DNA of 64,000 nt from positions 992,001 to 1,056,000 of the forward strand of contig NZ_LN831790.1 of NCBI RefSeq assembly GCF_001013905.1, given 5' to 3'. Both the position numbers and the translations under genes were made by a program. This document shows positions 50,457-61,048 of this stretch, piece by piece; position 1 is the stretch's first letter, and every line of letters starts with the position of its first letter. Below the pieces are notes generated by a model. That model made no database searches. It saw nothing but the letters and a program-made list of their open reading frames with translations, and had not been told where the DNA came from. This stretch comes from Streptomyces leeuwenhoekii (GTDB taxonomy: Bacteria; Actinomycetota; Actinomycetes; Streptomycetales; Streptomycetaceae).

Positions 50457-50918
50457 TCAGAAGTAGCTCTTGTCCCAGTCGCCTGTGACGAGCGCCCGTA
50501 CCGCGCTGCCGAACCCACTCGCGACCCTTTGGAATCCGGCGTCGCCGTACAACAGGATGTCCCCGTTCTCCGCGAGGAGCACGGCTTCCTCGGTGTCGAA
50601 CGCGGTGCCGACCAAGGAAACGGGGAAGCCGAGACGCTTGGTGAGGACGGCCAGGGTCCGGGGGGTGGCGTGCGTTGATTCGAGGGCACGCTCGACCGAT
50701 GTGGTGAGTTCGTGCGTCCACTCCCCCGATGTCCAAGCCACAGTCAGTTCGCCATAGACGGCGAGGAACTGCCGGAGCTGGGCGGTGACCTCGTACCCGT
50801 CCTCTGTGTACCGACGGCATGCGTCGTCGAGGTCCAGAGGCTGGACCTGGAGGTCGGCGGTCTCCGGCAACGCGATCCGGATCTCCTGGATCGCCCGCCG
50901 GTCGGAGCTGTCGTTCAT
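50457..50918 (-). CDS. SUKH-3 family immunity protein (orphan)
   Basis: A 153-residue protein. The region VTAQLRQFLAVYGELTVAWT and, later, LAVLTKRLGFPVSLVGTAFD, TEEAVLLAENGDILLYGDAG, FQRVASGFGSAVRALVTGDW matches the SUKH-3 pattern (a first helix-strand unit, then the G-PV-G segment, the acidic LLAENGDILLYGD turn and a C-terminal helix). SUKH proteins usually neutralise a cognate nuclease toxin encoded just upstream. No toxin gene is recognisable here, and upstream lie only relics. A second possible ATG at 51002 would add 28 residues and has a GGGGGAG motif; I prefer the shorter form. Confidence 0.72.
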   Translation of the reverse strand: MNDSSDRRAIQEIRIALPETADLQVQPLDLDDACRRYTEDGYEVTAQLRQFLAVYGELTVAWTSGEWTHELTTSVERALESTHATPRTLAVLTKRLGFPVSLVGTAFDTEEAVLLAENGDILLYGDAGFQRVASGFGSAVRALVTGDWDKSYF

Positions 50919-51339
50919 CCGGTCAGTACCTCTCCCCCGAAGCCGGGTATCCGCCCGGTCGTAGGCATCCAGGTCCATGTATCCCGGCAGGGTGACGCCC
51001 ATGATCTCCCCCGTGCGTGTCGTCTCCCGCCTGACACGGTATCTGTTCACCGGAGCCAGGTGCCGGACAAGCAGATGAGGGAGCAGGTGCGACGGGGAGC
51101 CTGCGCGCTCACTGCCGCCTCTGCCCGCGCCGAGGGCCGCCCCCGACGGTCCTCCCGCACTGGCCGTCCCAGCACACGGGAAGTGGCGCGTGGTCCAAGG
51201 AGTTGAGGTTGTGCAAGACCCGGACCAGCCCTTCGACGCGGTCGTCGTCGGCTCCAGCCAGCACGGGCCTTGCCCCCTGCTCTTGAGAACACGAGACACT
51301 GGATTCTGAGGATCTGAGAACGGACATATCGTGGTCAGG

Positions 51340-51785
51340 AATATCCGCTGCGATTCAAGGCGGACGCGGTCGCGCTGTACGAGTCGCGACGTGAGGTAAC
51401 GATCCGGCAGGTCACTGCCGTTCGGGGATCAACCTCGACACCCTCCGGAATCGGGTCCGGGCAGCCGGTACGAGCCGGCCCCGGGGACGCCTGGCGGAGG
51501 CGCCCGTCGAGCCTACGCCGCTGCAGGCAGAGAACGCCGCTCTGCGCAAGCAGGTTCACAGGCTGGAGGAGGACGCGAAATCCCCGCAAGGCGGCGAAGT
51601 ATTTCGCTGGGGAGACGCGCTGTGAACCGCCTCCAGTTCGTCGCCGACCACCAGCGCCGCTACGGCGTGCAGCGGCTGTGCGCCCTTCTCGGCGTCGCCC
51701 GCGCCAGCTTCTACTGCTGGCGTCGGACGGCCGCGGGCCGGGTTGCCCGGCTGGAGGCCGATGCACGTCTCGCCGTCCGGCCGCC
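51340..51785 (+). mobile_element. IS3-family transposase fragment (orfA and start of orfB), degenerate
   Basis: Frame pieces read YPLRFKADAVALYESRREVT, INLDTLRNRVRAAGTSRPRG, ENAALRKQVHRLEEDAKS (orfA HTH and leucine-zipper tail) and then VADHQRRYGVQRLCALLGVA, RASFYCWRRTAAGRVARLEA (orfB start). Several frame shifts separate them and the DDE domain is missing; the sequence breaks off at about 51,785 into an integrase relic. No terminal inverted repeats were found. It is a dead insertion sequence remnant. Confidence 0.75.
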
Positions 51786-52194
51786 GACCCGATCGTCCGC
51801 TTGTTCACCGGGCCTCGGGGCGGCCGTGTTTCCACCGCGGTCCTGCGCGACGTCACCCACGGGCACGACATCGTCACCGAGCTCGGCTACAAGCACGTGC
51901 GCCGCCATGACCTCCGGCACACAGGACTCACCCGGATCGCCGATGCCGGGGTCCAGGTGCAGTGCACGTCATGTGCAAGATCCCTGGGCACGGCTCACCG
52001 ACTCCCCCAGAGGTACCTACACCCCGATGTGCACGAGATCACCGCTGCGGGCGCCGCTCTCCCGGCACACCTCAGCACACTGCGCGCACCGCGCTCCCTG
52101 CCCAGCCGATCGTGGTCGCCTGCTGGCGCGGGCATGGGGCCTGGTCTGCAACTGCTCCCCGGAACGATCAAGGGGTCGATTCAGATCCCTCTGA
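51785..52194 (+). pseudogene. Tyrosine recombinase (integrase) C-terminal remnant next to tRNA-Pro
   Basis: The frame first encodes PIVRLFTGPRGGRVSTAVLR, TELGYKHVRRHDLRHTGLTR, IADAGVQVQ. LRHTGLT is the HxLRH box of tyrosine recombinases. After a frame change, KIPGHGSPT and then, in the first frame, RYLHPDVHEITAAGAALPAH correspond to the LGH and tyrosine (RYLH) regions. A tail CNCSPERSRGRFRSL follows and stops 29 bases before the tRNA 3' end. The N-terminal two thirds are missing, apparently replaced by the IS3 fragment. This marks a former tRNA-Pro-integrating element. Confidence 0.78.
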
Positions 52195-52204
52195 AACGAC
52201 CCCT
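52171..52204 (-). terminator. Terminator hairpin downstream of tRNA-Pro copy 2
   Basis: AGGGGTCGATTCAGA (52171-52185) and TCTGAAACGACCCCT (52190-52204) pair over 15 bp with one mismatch around TCCC, 19 bases past the tRNA 3' end; same position as the hairpin of copy 1 but different sequence. Confidence 0.75.
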
Positions 52205-52223
52205 GATCTGCGACTCTCACGAG

Positions 52224-52297
<74 letters not shown>

Positions 52298-52418
52298 GTG
52301 CGCTGTCACGCGGTGGCCCGCGTGATCGCGCGGACAGAACTTTACCGCACACCCCCGGCAGGGTCGAAAGGGGACCCGGGCGGGACCGGACGGGGCGCCC
52401 GCGCGGGACAATCGCACC

Positions 52419-52937
52419 ATGGGCAGCACATCCTCAGGACGGCCGGTGGGCGCGCGGGACCGGGACAGCGAAGGGCGGGCGCGCAACGCCCGGCCGCGGG
52501 ACGGGCTCGGGCGGCCGCTGCCCTACGGGGCGGACGGCGTGGCCCGGCAGCCCGAGGGGGTCGTACGGCCCCCGGAGGACACCGTCGCCGAAGCGCAGCG
52601 GCTGCTGGACGCGGGCAGGCCGTTCCACGCGCACGAGGTGTTCGAGGACGCCTGGAAGTCGCGGCCCGCGCAGGAGCGGGAGCTGTGGCGGGGGCTAGCC
52701 CAGCTCGCGGTGGGGCTCACCCACGCGGCCCGCGGGAACGCCACGGGCGGCGGCCGGCTGCTGCGGCGCGGCGCCGGGGCTGTGACGCAGTGGGCCTCCT
52801 CGGCCGGCGGACGGCAGCGGCCGTACGGGATGGATCTCCCGCGTGTCGTGGCCTGGGCGCGGGAGCTGGCGGACGAGGTGGAACGGGACGGCCGGGCCGT
52901 GGACCCGGGCGCGCGGGCGCCGCGGCTGCGGGGCTGA
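52419..52937 (+). CDS. DUF309 domain-containing protein
   Basis: A 172-residue protein. Residues 1-45 are polar and variable. Residues 50-135 carry the DUF309 helical bundle with its signature AGRPFHAHEVFEDAWKSRPA, ERELWRGLAQLAVGLTHAAR and GNATGGGRLLRRGAGA. The His, Glu and Trp of HAHEVFEDAW are the conserved residues of the family, whose function is unknown (small, cytosolic). It is transcribed away from the tRNA, 121 bases downstream on the other strand, and precedes the cobF remnant. Confidence 0.85.
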   Translation: MGSTSSGRPVGARDRDSEGRARNARPRDGLGRPLPYGADGVARQPEGVVRPPEDTVAEAQRLLDAGRPFHAHEVFEDAWKSRPAQERELWRGLAQLAVGLTHAARGNATGGGRLLRRGAGAVTQWASSAGGRQRPYGMDLPRVVAWARELADEVERDGRAVDPGARAPRLRG

Positions 52938-53034
52938 GGGGACCCCGGGCGGCCGGGACACCGCCGTTCGGCGCGGCCGGCGCCAGGCAGGGCACGGCGC
53001 CGGCGCTGCCGGTGGCGTGCGGCAGACTCGGGGC

Positions 53035-53806
53035 GTGCGCAGGTTCAGGTGATCGGTATCGGCGCGGGCGACCCCGGCCAGCTCACCCTGCAGGCGGTCG
53101 GGGCGATGCGGAGCACGGACGTGTTCTTCCTCCTGGACAAGGGGGAGGCGAAGGCGGAGCTCGTGCGGCTGCGCCGGGACCTGCTGGAGACGCACCTGCC
53201 GCAGGGGACGTACCGCGTCGTCGGGCGCGCGACCCGGAGCGGGACCGGGTGGCGGGTGGTGCCGCCTACTCCCCCGCCGTCGGTGACTGGCGCAGCGCCC
53301 GCGCCGAGGTCTACGAGCGGCTGATCGCCGAGGAGCTCGGTGAGGACGACAGCGGCGCCTTCCTGGTGTGGGGGGATCCCGCGCTGTACGACAGCACGCT
53401 CGGGATCCTCCAGGAGGTGCTGGAGCGGGGCATGGTGGCGTTCGAGTACGACGTGGTGCCCGGCATCAGCAGTGTCTCCGCGCTGGCCGCCCGGCACCGG
53501 ACGGGGCTGAACCGGGTGGCCCGGCCGGTGCAGATCACCACCGGCCGGCGGCTCGCGGAGGGCATCCCCGAGGGCGTGGACGACGTCGTGGTCGTGCTCG
53601 ACGCCCATCAGGTCTTCCGGTGGTGCGCGGCGGAGGACGCCGACATCTACTGGGGCGCCTACCTGGGCACCCCGGACGAGATCCTCGTGTCGGGTCCGGT
53701 CGCCGAGGCCGCGCCCCGTATCGAGCGGCTGCGCGCCGAGGCCCGCGAGCGCAAGGGCTGGATCATGGACACGTATCTGCTCCGCCGTCGCGCCGGGGAG
53801 CGGTAG
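53035..53806 (+). pseudogene. cobF: Precorrin-6A synthase (deacetylating), frameshifted
   Basis: Two frames make one about 255-residue SAM methyltransferase. The first gives VIGIGAGDPGQLTLQAVGAM, RSTDVFFLLDKGEAKAELVR and THLPQGTYRVV. The second gives RDPERDRVAGGAAYSPAVGD, LVWGDPALYDSTLGILQEVL, VVPGISSVSALAARHRTGLN and the C-terminus, all typical CobF. One base is missing near 53,226. The expected start GTGCGCAGG...CAGGTGATC at 53035 is also one base out of frame near 53,042. CobF methylates C1 of the corrin ring with loss of the C20 fragment in cobalamin synthesis. Either the gene is dead or two bases are sequence errors. Confidence 0.85.
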
Positions 53807-53872
53807 GAGGGGTGGCACTCGGGCGGACCGGTCCCGCATGCGCGGCCGGTGCGGCGATGTGATCGTGACCGT

Positions 53873-55984
53873 GTGACCGTCGCCGAGGAGAAGCAGCTGC
53901 CCGCCGCCGCCCAGCCTCCCGTGCTGGACCGACGCCGCCGCAACGTCGTCTTCGTCACGATCATGCTGGGCATGCTGCTCGCGGCCCTGGACCAGACGAT
54001 CGTCGGCACGGCCCTGCCGACCATCGTCTCGGACCTGGGCGGGGCCGCGCACATGTCGTGGGTGGTCACCTCGTACCTGCTCGCGGAGACCGTCGCGACG
54101 GTGCTGGTCGGCAAGTTCGGCGACCTCTTCGGCCGCAAGGTGGTCTTCCAGGTCTCGGCGGTCGTCTTCGTCATGGGGTCGTCCCTGTGCGGTCTGGCCA
54201 CCGACATGTCGCTGCTGATCGCCTGGCGGGCGATGCAGGGCATCGGGGCGGGCGGCCTGATGGTGACCTCGATGGCGCTGATCGCGGACGTCATCCCGCT
54301 CCGGGAGCGCGGCAAGTACCAGGGCGCGATCGGCGCGGTGTTCGGGGTGTCCACGGTCATCGGGCCGCTGCTCGGCGGGCTGTTCACCGACCATCTGTCC
54401 TGGCGGTGGGCGTTCTACGTCAACGTGCCGATCGCGATCGTGGTCGTGGCCGCCGCGGCGCGCACCATCCCGGTGGTGAAGTCGGTCTCCCGCCCGGTCA
54501 TCGACTACCTGGGCATCGCCCTCGTCACCATCGGTGCCAGCGCGCTGATCCTGGCGACGAGCTGGGGCGGCAACGAGTACGCGTGGGACTCCTGGGTGAT
54601 CATCGGCCTGTTCGCGCTGGGGCTGGTCGCGCTGGCGCTGTTCTGCCGGGCCGAGACCCGGGCGGCCGAGCCGATGCTGCCGATGCGGCTGTTCGCCAAC
54701 CCGGTGTTCACGGTCTGCTCGGTCCTCAGCTTCATCGTCGGTTTCGCGATGCTCGGCGCGATGACCTATCTGCCCAGCTACCTCCAGTACGTCGACGGTG
54801 ACTCGGCGACGATCTCGGGGGTGCGCACGCTGCCGATGGTGGCCGGACTGCTGATCGCGTCGATCTTCAGCGGCACCGTGGTGAGCAGGACCGGCAGATA
54901 CCGGCTCTTCCCGATCCTCGGCTCCCTGGTGATGGTGGCCGGCCTGTATCTGATGTCCCTGATGGGGCCGGCCACCGGCGCCTGGCTGGAGTCGCTGTAC
55001 ATGTTCGTGCTCGGCACCGGCATCGGCCTGTGCATGCAGGTGCTGACGATCGCCGTGCAGAACACCGTCGTCTACGCCGACCTCGGCACCGCCACCTCCG
55101 GTGTCACCTTCTTCCGCACCCTGGGCAGTTCCTTCGGCACCGCCGTCTTCGGCACGATCTACGCCAACGCGCTCACCCTCAACTTGCGGGACGGGATCGC
55201 GTCCGCCGCGGCCACGGGCGCGGCGGATCCGGCCGCGATCGGACGGGCGGCGACCAGTCCGGAGGGGGTGCACCGGCTGCCGCCGGACGCGGCGGTCCCG
55301 GTCATCGGGGCGTACGCGGACACCATCCAGACCGTGTTCCTGTGGACCGTACCGGTCGCGGCCCTGGGGTTCGTCGTCGCGCTGTTCCTCAAGCAGGTGC
55401 GGTTGCGCGACAGCGCACGGATGGGCTCCACGGACATGGGCGAGGGCTTCGCCTCTCCGCACGACGCCAACGCCCAGCGGGTGCTGGAAGCCGCCGTCGG
55501 CAAGATCATCGGCAGTACGGACCTGGACACCGCGCGCCGGATCGTCACCGGCTCCGACACCCGGCTGGACGTCGCCGGGGCCTGGGCGGTGATGCAGGTG
55601 GAGCTGTTCACGCGGCTGGTCGGCCATGCCAGCCTCGGCCTGATCGCGGCCCGCCGCCGTATGCCGCCGGAGGTGCTGCTGCCGGTCTTCGACCGCATGG
55701 TCGACGAGGGCTATCTGACCCGCGACGACTCCCTGCTGTCGCACACCGCGGCGGGCGCCCGTGAGGCCGGCGTCATCGGCCGGGCCTGGGCCACCTGGCT
55801 GGAGGACCGGGTGGAGCAGGACATCGGCCGGCCCTCGGACACGGAGCTGCGCGCCGCGGTGGACACGATCGCCAAGCGGCTGGTGGTGGAGGACCTGAGC
55901 AGCGGCCTGCCGGACGGGACGCGGCAGCCGGTGGCGAGCGCGGCCCCGCTGACGGGAGCGCCGGCGGCCGGCGCGGGCCGCTGA
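53873..55984 (+). CDS. DHA2 family MFS drug efflux transporter with C-terminal cytoplasmic domain
   Basis: A 703-residue exporter. The first about 500 residues contain 14 membrane helices with DHA2 motifs: [20 protein letters not shown] (helix 1), [20 protein letters not shown] (motif A) and [20 protein letters not shown] (motif C). After the last helix ([20 protein letters not shown]) comes a polar tail of about 190 residues that looks folded, with helices [15 protein letters not shown], a [20 protein letters not shown] helix and a wing-like [20 protein letters not shown]. Typical DHA2 proteins stop near 500. The start is uncertain (no good ribosome site). Confidence 0.9.
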   Translation: MTVAEEKQLPAAAQPPVLDRRRRNVVFVTIMLGMLLAALDQTIVGTALPTIVSDLGGAAHMSWVVTSYLLAETVATVLVGKFGDLFGRKVVFQVSAVVFVMGSSLCGLATDMSLLIAWRAMQGIGAGGLMVTSMALIADVIPLRERGKYQGAIGAVFGVSTVIGPLLGGLFTDHLSWRWAFYVNVPIAIVVVAAAARTIPVVKSVSRPVIDYLGIALVTIGASALILATSWGGNEYAWDSWVIIGLFALGLVALALFCRAETRAAEPMLPMRLFANPVFTVCSVLSFIVGFAMLGAMTYLPSYLQYVDGDSATISGVRTLPMVAGLLIASIFSGTVVSRTGRYRLFPILGSLVMVAGLYLMSLMGPATGAWLESLYMFVLGTGIGLCMQVLTIAVQNTVVYADLGTATSGVTFFRTLGSSFGTAVFGTIYANALTLNLRDGIASAAATGAADPAAIGRAATSPEGVHRLPPDAAVPVIGAYADTIQTVFLWTVPVAALGFVVALFLKQVRLRDSARMGSTDMGEGFASPHDANAQRVLEAAVGKIIGSTDLDTARRIVTGSDTRLDVAGAWAVMQVELFTRLVGHASLGLIAARRRMPPEVLLPVFDRMVDEGYLTRDDSLLSHTAAGAREAGVIGRAWATWLEDRVEQDIGRPSDTELRAAVDTIAKRLVVEDLSSGLPDGTRQPVASAAPLTGAPAAGAGR

Positions 55985-56045
55985 CAGGTGCGCGGGCCGC
56001 TGACGGGTGCGGGAGTGCGGCGTGCCGCCGCCCCCGGCGGCGCGG

Positions 56046-56819
56046 TCAGGGCAGCAGCAGTCGCACACCGCCCACCACGGTCGCGGCGATGACCAGTCGC
56101 TCGAACAGCCGCTGGTCGATGCGGTCCACGGCCCACTTGCCCAGCAGCGCACCGGGTACGACGAAGAGCACCAGGACGGCGTCGAGGACCAGCGAGTGCC
56201 GGTCGATCAGTCCGAGCCCGGCGCTGAAGGGCAGTTTGGAGACGTTGACGATCAGGAAGAAGAAGGCGGACGTGCCGAGGAAGCCCAGCTTGCGGAAGCC
56301 CGCGGACAGCAGGTACAGCGACATCACCGGGCCGCCCGCGTTGGCGACCATGGTGGTGAAGCCGCCGAGGACCCCGTACGAGCGGGCCTTGATCCGGCCC
56401 GCCCGGGTGGTGACCGGCTCCGGTTCCCCCCGCCCGTCGGCCTGCCGCCGCCGCCACACCGTCACCGCCGCCATCAGCAGCAGGATCGCCCCGATCGAGG
56501 TGCGCACCAGCGCGTCGTCGGCCCGCATCAGGAAGACGGTGCCGGCGACGACGCCCGCCGCGACCGCCGGGAACAGCCGCCACAGCGTCGGCCAGTGGGC
56601 GTGCCGCCGGTAGGTGAGGACGGCCAGTACGTCGCCGGCGATCAGCACCGGCAGCAGGACGCCGGTGGAGGCGCGGGCCGGCAGCACCGCGGCGAAGAGA
56701 GCGAGGCTGACCGTGTTGGCCCCGCTGACGGCGGTCTTGGAGAAGCCGACGAGCAGGGCCGCGAAGGCGAGCGCCGCGAACTCCCAGCCGGTGAGGTGCC
56801 AGAGTGTCATCGTGTCCAT
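56046..56819 (-). CDS. TauE/SafE family sulfite/sulfoacetate exporter-like protein
   Basis: A 257-residue membrane protein of about eight helices in two repeats. The N-terminal repeat begins GWEFAALAFAALLVGFSKTA (with the helix-1 FSKTA motif), and the second repeat has GVLGGFTTMVANAGGPVMSL, the hallmark TxxxNxGGP segment. Members move sulfite, sulfonates or small organic anions. I chose the ATG at 56819; the longer frame adds a non-membrane arginine-rich stretch. It is convergent with the DHA2 pump gene. The substrate is unknown. Confidence 0.88.
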   Translation of the reverse strand: MDTMTLWHLTGWEFAALAFAALLVGFSKTAVSGANTVSLALFAAVLPARASTGVLLPVLIAGDVLAVLTYRRHAHWPTLWRLFPAVAAGVVAGTVFLMRADDALVRTSIGAILLLMAAVTVWRRRQADGRGEPEPVTTRAGRIKARSYGVLGGFTTMVANAGGPVMSLYLLSAGFRKLGFLGTSAFFFLIVNVSKLPFSAGLGLIDRHSLVLDAVLVLFVVPGALLGKWAVDRIDQRLFERLVIAATVVGGVRLLLP

Positions 56820-56949
56820 GCGGAGACCGATGCTATGCCCGGCAGTGATCACCGGTAAGGACCGTCTCGCCAGGTGGCGGTGGCGCACGGCGGCCGGGGG
56901 CCGTCGGAGGCCGCGCCCGGCCGCCTGGGGGCCGGGCGCCGCCCGGTCG

Positions 56950-58461
56950 CTACCGGGCCGCGTACCGCACCCGCAGCTCCCGCTTGAGCACCTTCATGCT
57001 CGGGCCGAGCGGCAGCGCGTCGGTGAACTCCACGCGGCGCGGGTACTTGTGCCTGCCCAGGTGCTCCCGGGACCACTCGGTGATCTCGGCGGCCTCCGGG
57101 GCGGTGCCCGGGGCGGGGACGACGACAGCGCAGATCTCCTCGCCGTGCAGGTCGTCGGGGAGGCCGATGACGGCGACCTGCGCGACGCCGGGGTGTCGCA
57201 TCAGCACCTCCTCGACCTCACGCGGGTAGACGTTGTAGCCGCCGCGGATGATGACGTCCTTCTTGCGGTCGACGATCCGGAGGAACCCCTCGTCGTCCTT
57301 GGTGCCGAGGTCCCCGGTGCGGAACCAGCCGTCGACGAGCGCCTCGGCGGTGGCCTCCGGCCGGCCGAGGTAGCCGGAGAAGACGTTGTGGCCGCGGACG
57401 ACGACCTCGCCCAGCTCGCCGGGGGGCAGCAGCTCGATGCGGGCCTCGGCGTCGGCGCGGGCGATCTCCACGTCGACGCCCCAGAGCGGGTGGCCGATGG
57501 TGCCGGGCTTCGCCCCGAAGACCGGCTGGTTGACGGCGGCGGCCGGGGAGGTCTCCGACAGCCCGTACCCTTCGTAGACCGTGGCCCCGAAGGCGGCCTC
57601 GAACCGCTCCAGCACGGCCACCGGCAGCGAGGCCCCGCCGGAGATGCACACCCGCAGCTCGGGCAGCGCGTCGGCCCCGGCCGCGGCGGCGGCCAGCGCG
57701 ACGAACATGGTGGGCACCCCGTGGAAGGTGTTGACCTTCTCCTTCACCATCAGCTCGATCGCGCGCGCCGCGTCGAAGCGCGGCAGCAGCACCAGCGTGG
57801 CGCCCGCGCGCCAGGTGGAGTTCATGGAGACGGTCTGGCCGAAGGCGTGGAACAGCGGCAGGGCGCCCAGCGCGATGTCGTCGGGCCGGATGTCGTTGGC
57901 GTCGAAGGCGTTGACCGTCGCGTTCATCACCAGGTTGAAGTGGCTGAGCACGGCGCCTTTGGGGACGCCGGTGGTGCCGCTGGTGTAGAAGACGACGGCC
58001 GGGTCGTCGGCCTCGCGGGTGACGTACGACGGCAGCGGCTCGGCGTCCGCGGCGAGCTTGCCGAACTCCTCACCCAGGAGCAGGGTCCGTATCCCCGCGG
58101 CCCGGGCGGCGGCCGCACCGGTCTGCGCCTGTGCCGGGTGGCACAGCAGCAGCGTGGCCCCGCTGTCCGTCAGGACGTGCTCGACCTCCGTCTGCGACAG
58201 CAGCAGATGGACCGGCACGACCACCCCGCCGGCCGCGGCGATCGCGTAGTACGCCTGCGGGAAGTCGGCGGTGTTCGGCGCCATCAGCGCGATCCGGTCC
58301 CCCGGCCGCACCCCCAGGCCGGCGAGGGCCCCGGCCTGGGCCAGCGCCCGCTGCCACACCTCGGCGAAGGTCAGGCGCAGGTCGCCCTCGACCAGCGCCT
58401 CCTTGGCGGGACGGCGCCGGGCGTTCTCGGCGAGGACGGCGGCGACGGAAAGGGTTGCCAT
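56950..58461 (-). CDS. Fatty-acid (acyl-)CoA ligase, AMP-binding family
   Basis: A 503-residue adenylating enzyme. VVFYTSGTTGVPKGAVLSHF is the AMP/P-loop motif, GATVYEGYGLSETSPAAAVN the A5 motif, GWFRTGDLGTKDDEGFLRIV the hinge, and DRKKDVIIRGGYNVYPREVE the A8 motif; the catalytic lysine lies in LPLGPSMKVLKRELR. It activates a carboxylic acid as acyl-AMP then acyl-CoA. The ATG at 58461 fits the family start (VAAVLAENARRRPAKEALVE). It lies 106 bases behind the thiolase gene, same strand, so both probably serve fatty-acid or aromatic-acid beta-oxidation. Confidence 0.92.
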   Translation of the reverse strand: MATLSVAAVLAENARRRPAKEALVEGDLRLTFAEVWQRALAQAGALAGLGVRPGDRIALMAPNTADFPQAYYAIAAAGGVVVPVHLLLSQTEVEHVLTDSGATLLLCHPAQAQTGAAAARAAGIRTLLLGEEFGKLAADAEPLPSYVTREADDPAVVFYTSGTTGVPKGAVLSHFNLVMNATVNAFDANDIRPDDIALGALPLFHAFGQTVSMNSTWRAGATLVLLPRFDAARAIELMVKEKVNTFHGVPTMFVALAAAAAGADALPELRVCISGGASLPVAVLERFEAAFGATVYEGYGLSETSPAAAVNQPVFGAKPGTIGHPLWGVDVEIARADAEARIELLPPGELGEVVVRGHNVFSGYLGRPEATAEALVDGWFRTGDLGTKDDEGFLRIVDRKKDVIIRGGYNVYPREVEEVLMRHPGVAQVAVIGLPDDLHGEEICAVVVPAPGTAPEAAEITEWSREHLGRHKYPRRVEFTDALPLGPSMKVLKRELRVRYAAR

Positions 58462-58567
58462 GGGGTGTTGCTCCGTTCCTTGCTGCGGCTCTGCAGGGGA
58501 GTGTGCGGGGGTGCTGCTCGGGTGTCGCGGACGTCCGCGGATCACGCGGGTCCTTCCGCGGCAGGCC

Positions 58568-59755
<1,188 letters not shown>

Positions 59756-59917
59756 CGGGACTCCTGACCGTCGGCGCTCGGTCGCCGGGCGGCGCGCCGC
59801 CGCCGGACCGACCTCGCAAGAGCTTTAATTAGCACTGCTAGTTTTGGACTATAGACCGCCGGGGCGCTCCCTGGGAAGATCCTCCGGAAACCTTCGCCGA
59901 CGGAGCTGGAGGAGCCC

Positions 59918-60727
59918 ATGGCCGACGCCCGCGAGCACGTCCTGACGGGGACCCGGGGCCGGATCACCGCCCGCGAGTGGCCCCGCCCCGACCCACGCTA
60001 CGTGGCACTGCTGGTCCACGGGTACGGCGAGCACATCGGACGGTACGAGGAGGTCGCCGGCGTCCTGACCGGGCACGGCGCCGCCGTCTTCGGCCCCGAT
60101 CACATCGGTCACGGCAGGTCGGCGGGCGAGCGGGTGAGGATCGAGGACTTCGAGGACGTGGTCACCGACGTGGACGCCGTGGCGGACCTCGCCCGCGCCG
60201 CCCACCCCGGCCTGCCCGTCGTCCTGATCGGCCACTCCATGGGCGGTCTGATCGCCGCCCGCTACGCCCAGCGCCACCGGGAGCGCCTGGCCGCGCTGGT
60301 GCTGTCCGGGCCGGTCATCGGCGACTGGGAGCTGCCCCGGCGGCTGCTCGCCCTGGAGGAGATCCCCGACACCCCGATCAACCCGGCCGCGCTCTCCCGG
60401 GACCCCGCGGTCGGCGCGGCGTACGCGGCCGACCCGCTGGTGTGGCACGGCCCGATGAAGCGGCCGACGCTGCTGGCCTTCGTACGGACGCTGGCGGCCG
60501 TGTCCGAGGGCGGCGACGTCGGCCGGCTGCCGCTGCTGTGGCTGCACGGCGACGACGACCGGCTGGTGCCGCTGCCCGGCAGCCGGCCCGGCGTCGAGCG
60601 GATCAGCGGCGGCGCCCTGACCGAGCGGATCTACCCGGGAGCGCGGCACGAGGTCTTCCAGGAGACGAACCGGGCGGAGGTGTTCGCGGACCTCACCCGC
60701 TTCCTGGACGGCGTCCTCGGCCGCTGA
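59918..60727 (+). CDS. Alpha/beta hydrolase, monoacylglycerol-lipase-like
   Basis: A 269-residue serine hydrolase. PRYVALLVHGYGEHIGRYEE is the HGxGEH block of the monoglyceride-lipase branch; VVLIGHSMGGLIAARYAQRH holds the nucleophile; LLWLHGDDDRLVPLPGSRPG the acid; YPGARHEVFQETNRAEVFAD the histidine. A cap domain fits between residues 130 and 200. It would free fatty acids from monoacylglycerols in the cytosol, in keeping with the divergent thiolase and ligase genes. Start at the ATG at 59918 after GGAGGAG. Confidence 0.92.
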   Translation: MADAREHVLTGTRGRITAREWPRPDPRYVALLVHGYGEHIGRYEEVAGVLTGHGAAVFGPDHIGHGRSAGERVRIEDFEDVVTDVDAVADLARAAHPGLPVVLIGHSMGGLIAARYAQRHRERLAALVLSGPVIGDWELPRRLLALEEIPDTPINPAALSRDPAVGAAYAADPLVWHGPMKRPTLLAFVRTLAAVSEGGDVGRLPLLWLHGDDDRLVPLPGSRPGVERISGGALTERIYPGARHEVFQETNRAEVFADLTRFLDGVLGR

Positions 60728-60778
60728 CGGCACCCGCACGGTTGTTTGCCGGCGGGCGCCCGGGGCACCCGCGTCGGC

Positions 60779-61048
60779 ATGGAGTGGTTGCGCCGCGCCG
60801 CATGTGCGGATGAAGACCCCGAACTGTTCTTCCCCGTGGGCACGACCGGACCGGCGGTGCGGGACGTCGCCGCCGCCAAGAAGGTGTGTGCCCGCTGCCC
60901 GGTGTCCGCCGAGTGCCTGGAGTTCGCCCTGGGCTGCGGCCGGACGCCGGGCGTGTGGGGAGGCACCTGCGAGGAGGAACGCGTCGCACTGCTCCGTACC
61001 ACGGAACACCCCATCAGAGACGACGCCGCAAGGAGCACCACCGTATGA
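60779..61048 (+). CDS. WhiB-family iron-sulfur transcription factor
   Basis: An 89-residue WhiB-like protein with the four invariant cysteines Cys9, Cys37, Cys40 and Cys46 (RRAACADEDPELFFPVG, KKVCARCPVSAEC) that hold a [4Fe-4S] cluster, the GVWGGT turn and a basic-acidic tail. Such proteins bind sigma factor HrdB and regulate development or redox stress. The ATG at 60779 gives the typical EWLRRAACADEDP start. Its TGA overlaps the dps ATG, so the two are translationally coupled; it may control the following stress genes. Confidence 0.93.
   Translation: MEWLRRAACADEDPELFFPVGTTGPAVRDVAAAKKVCARCPVSAECLEFALGCGRTPGVWGGTCEEERVALLRTTEHPIRDDAARSTTV

Noticed and set aside
53045..56152. 1,035-residue open frame on the minus strand
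   Set aside because: It is the reverse-strand shadow of cobF and the DHA2 pump. The product is His/Arg/Gln-rich with no domain, and the plus-strand proteins match known families throughout.
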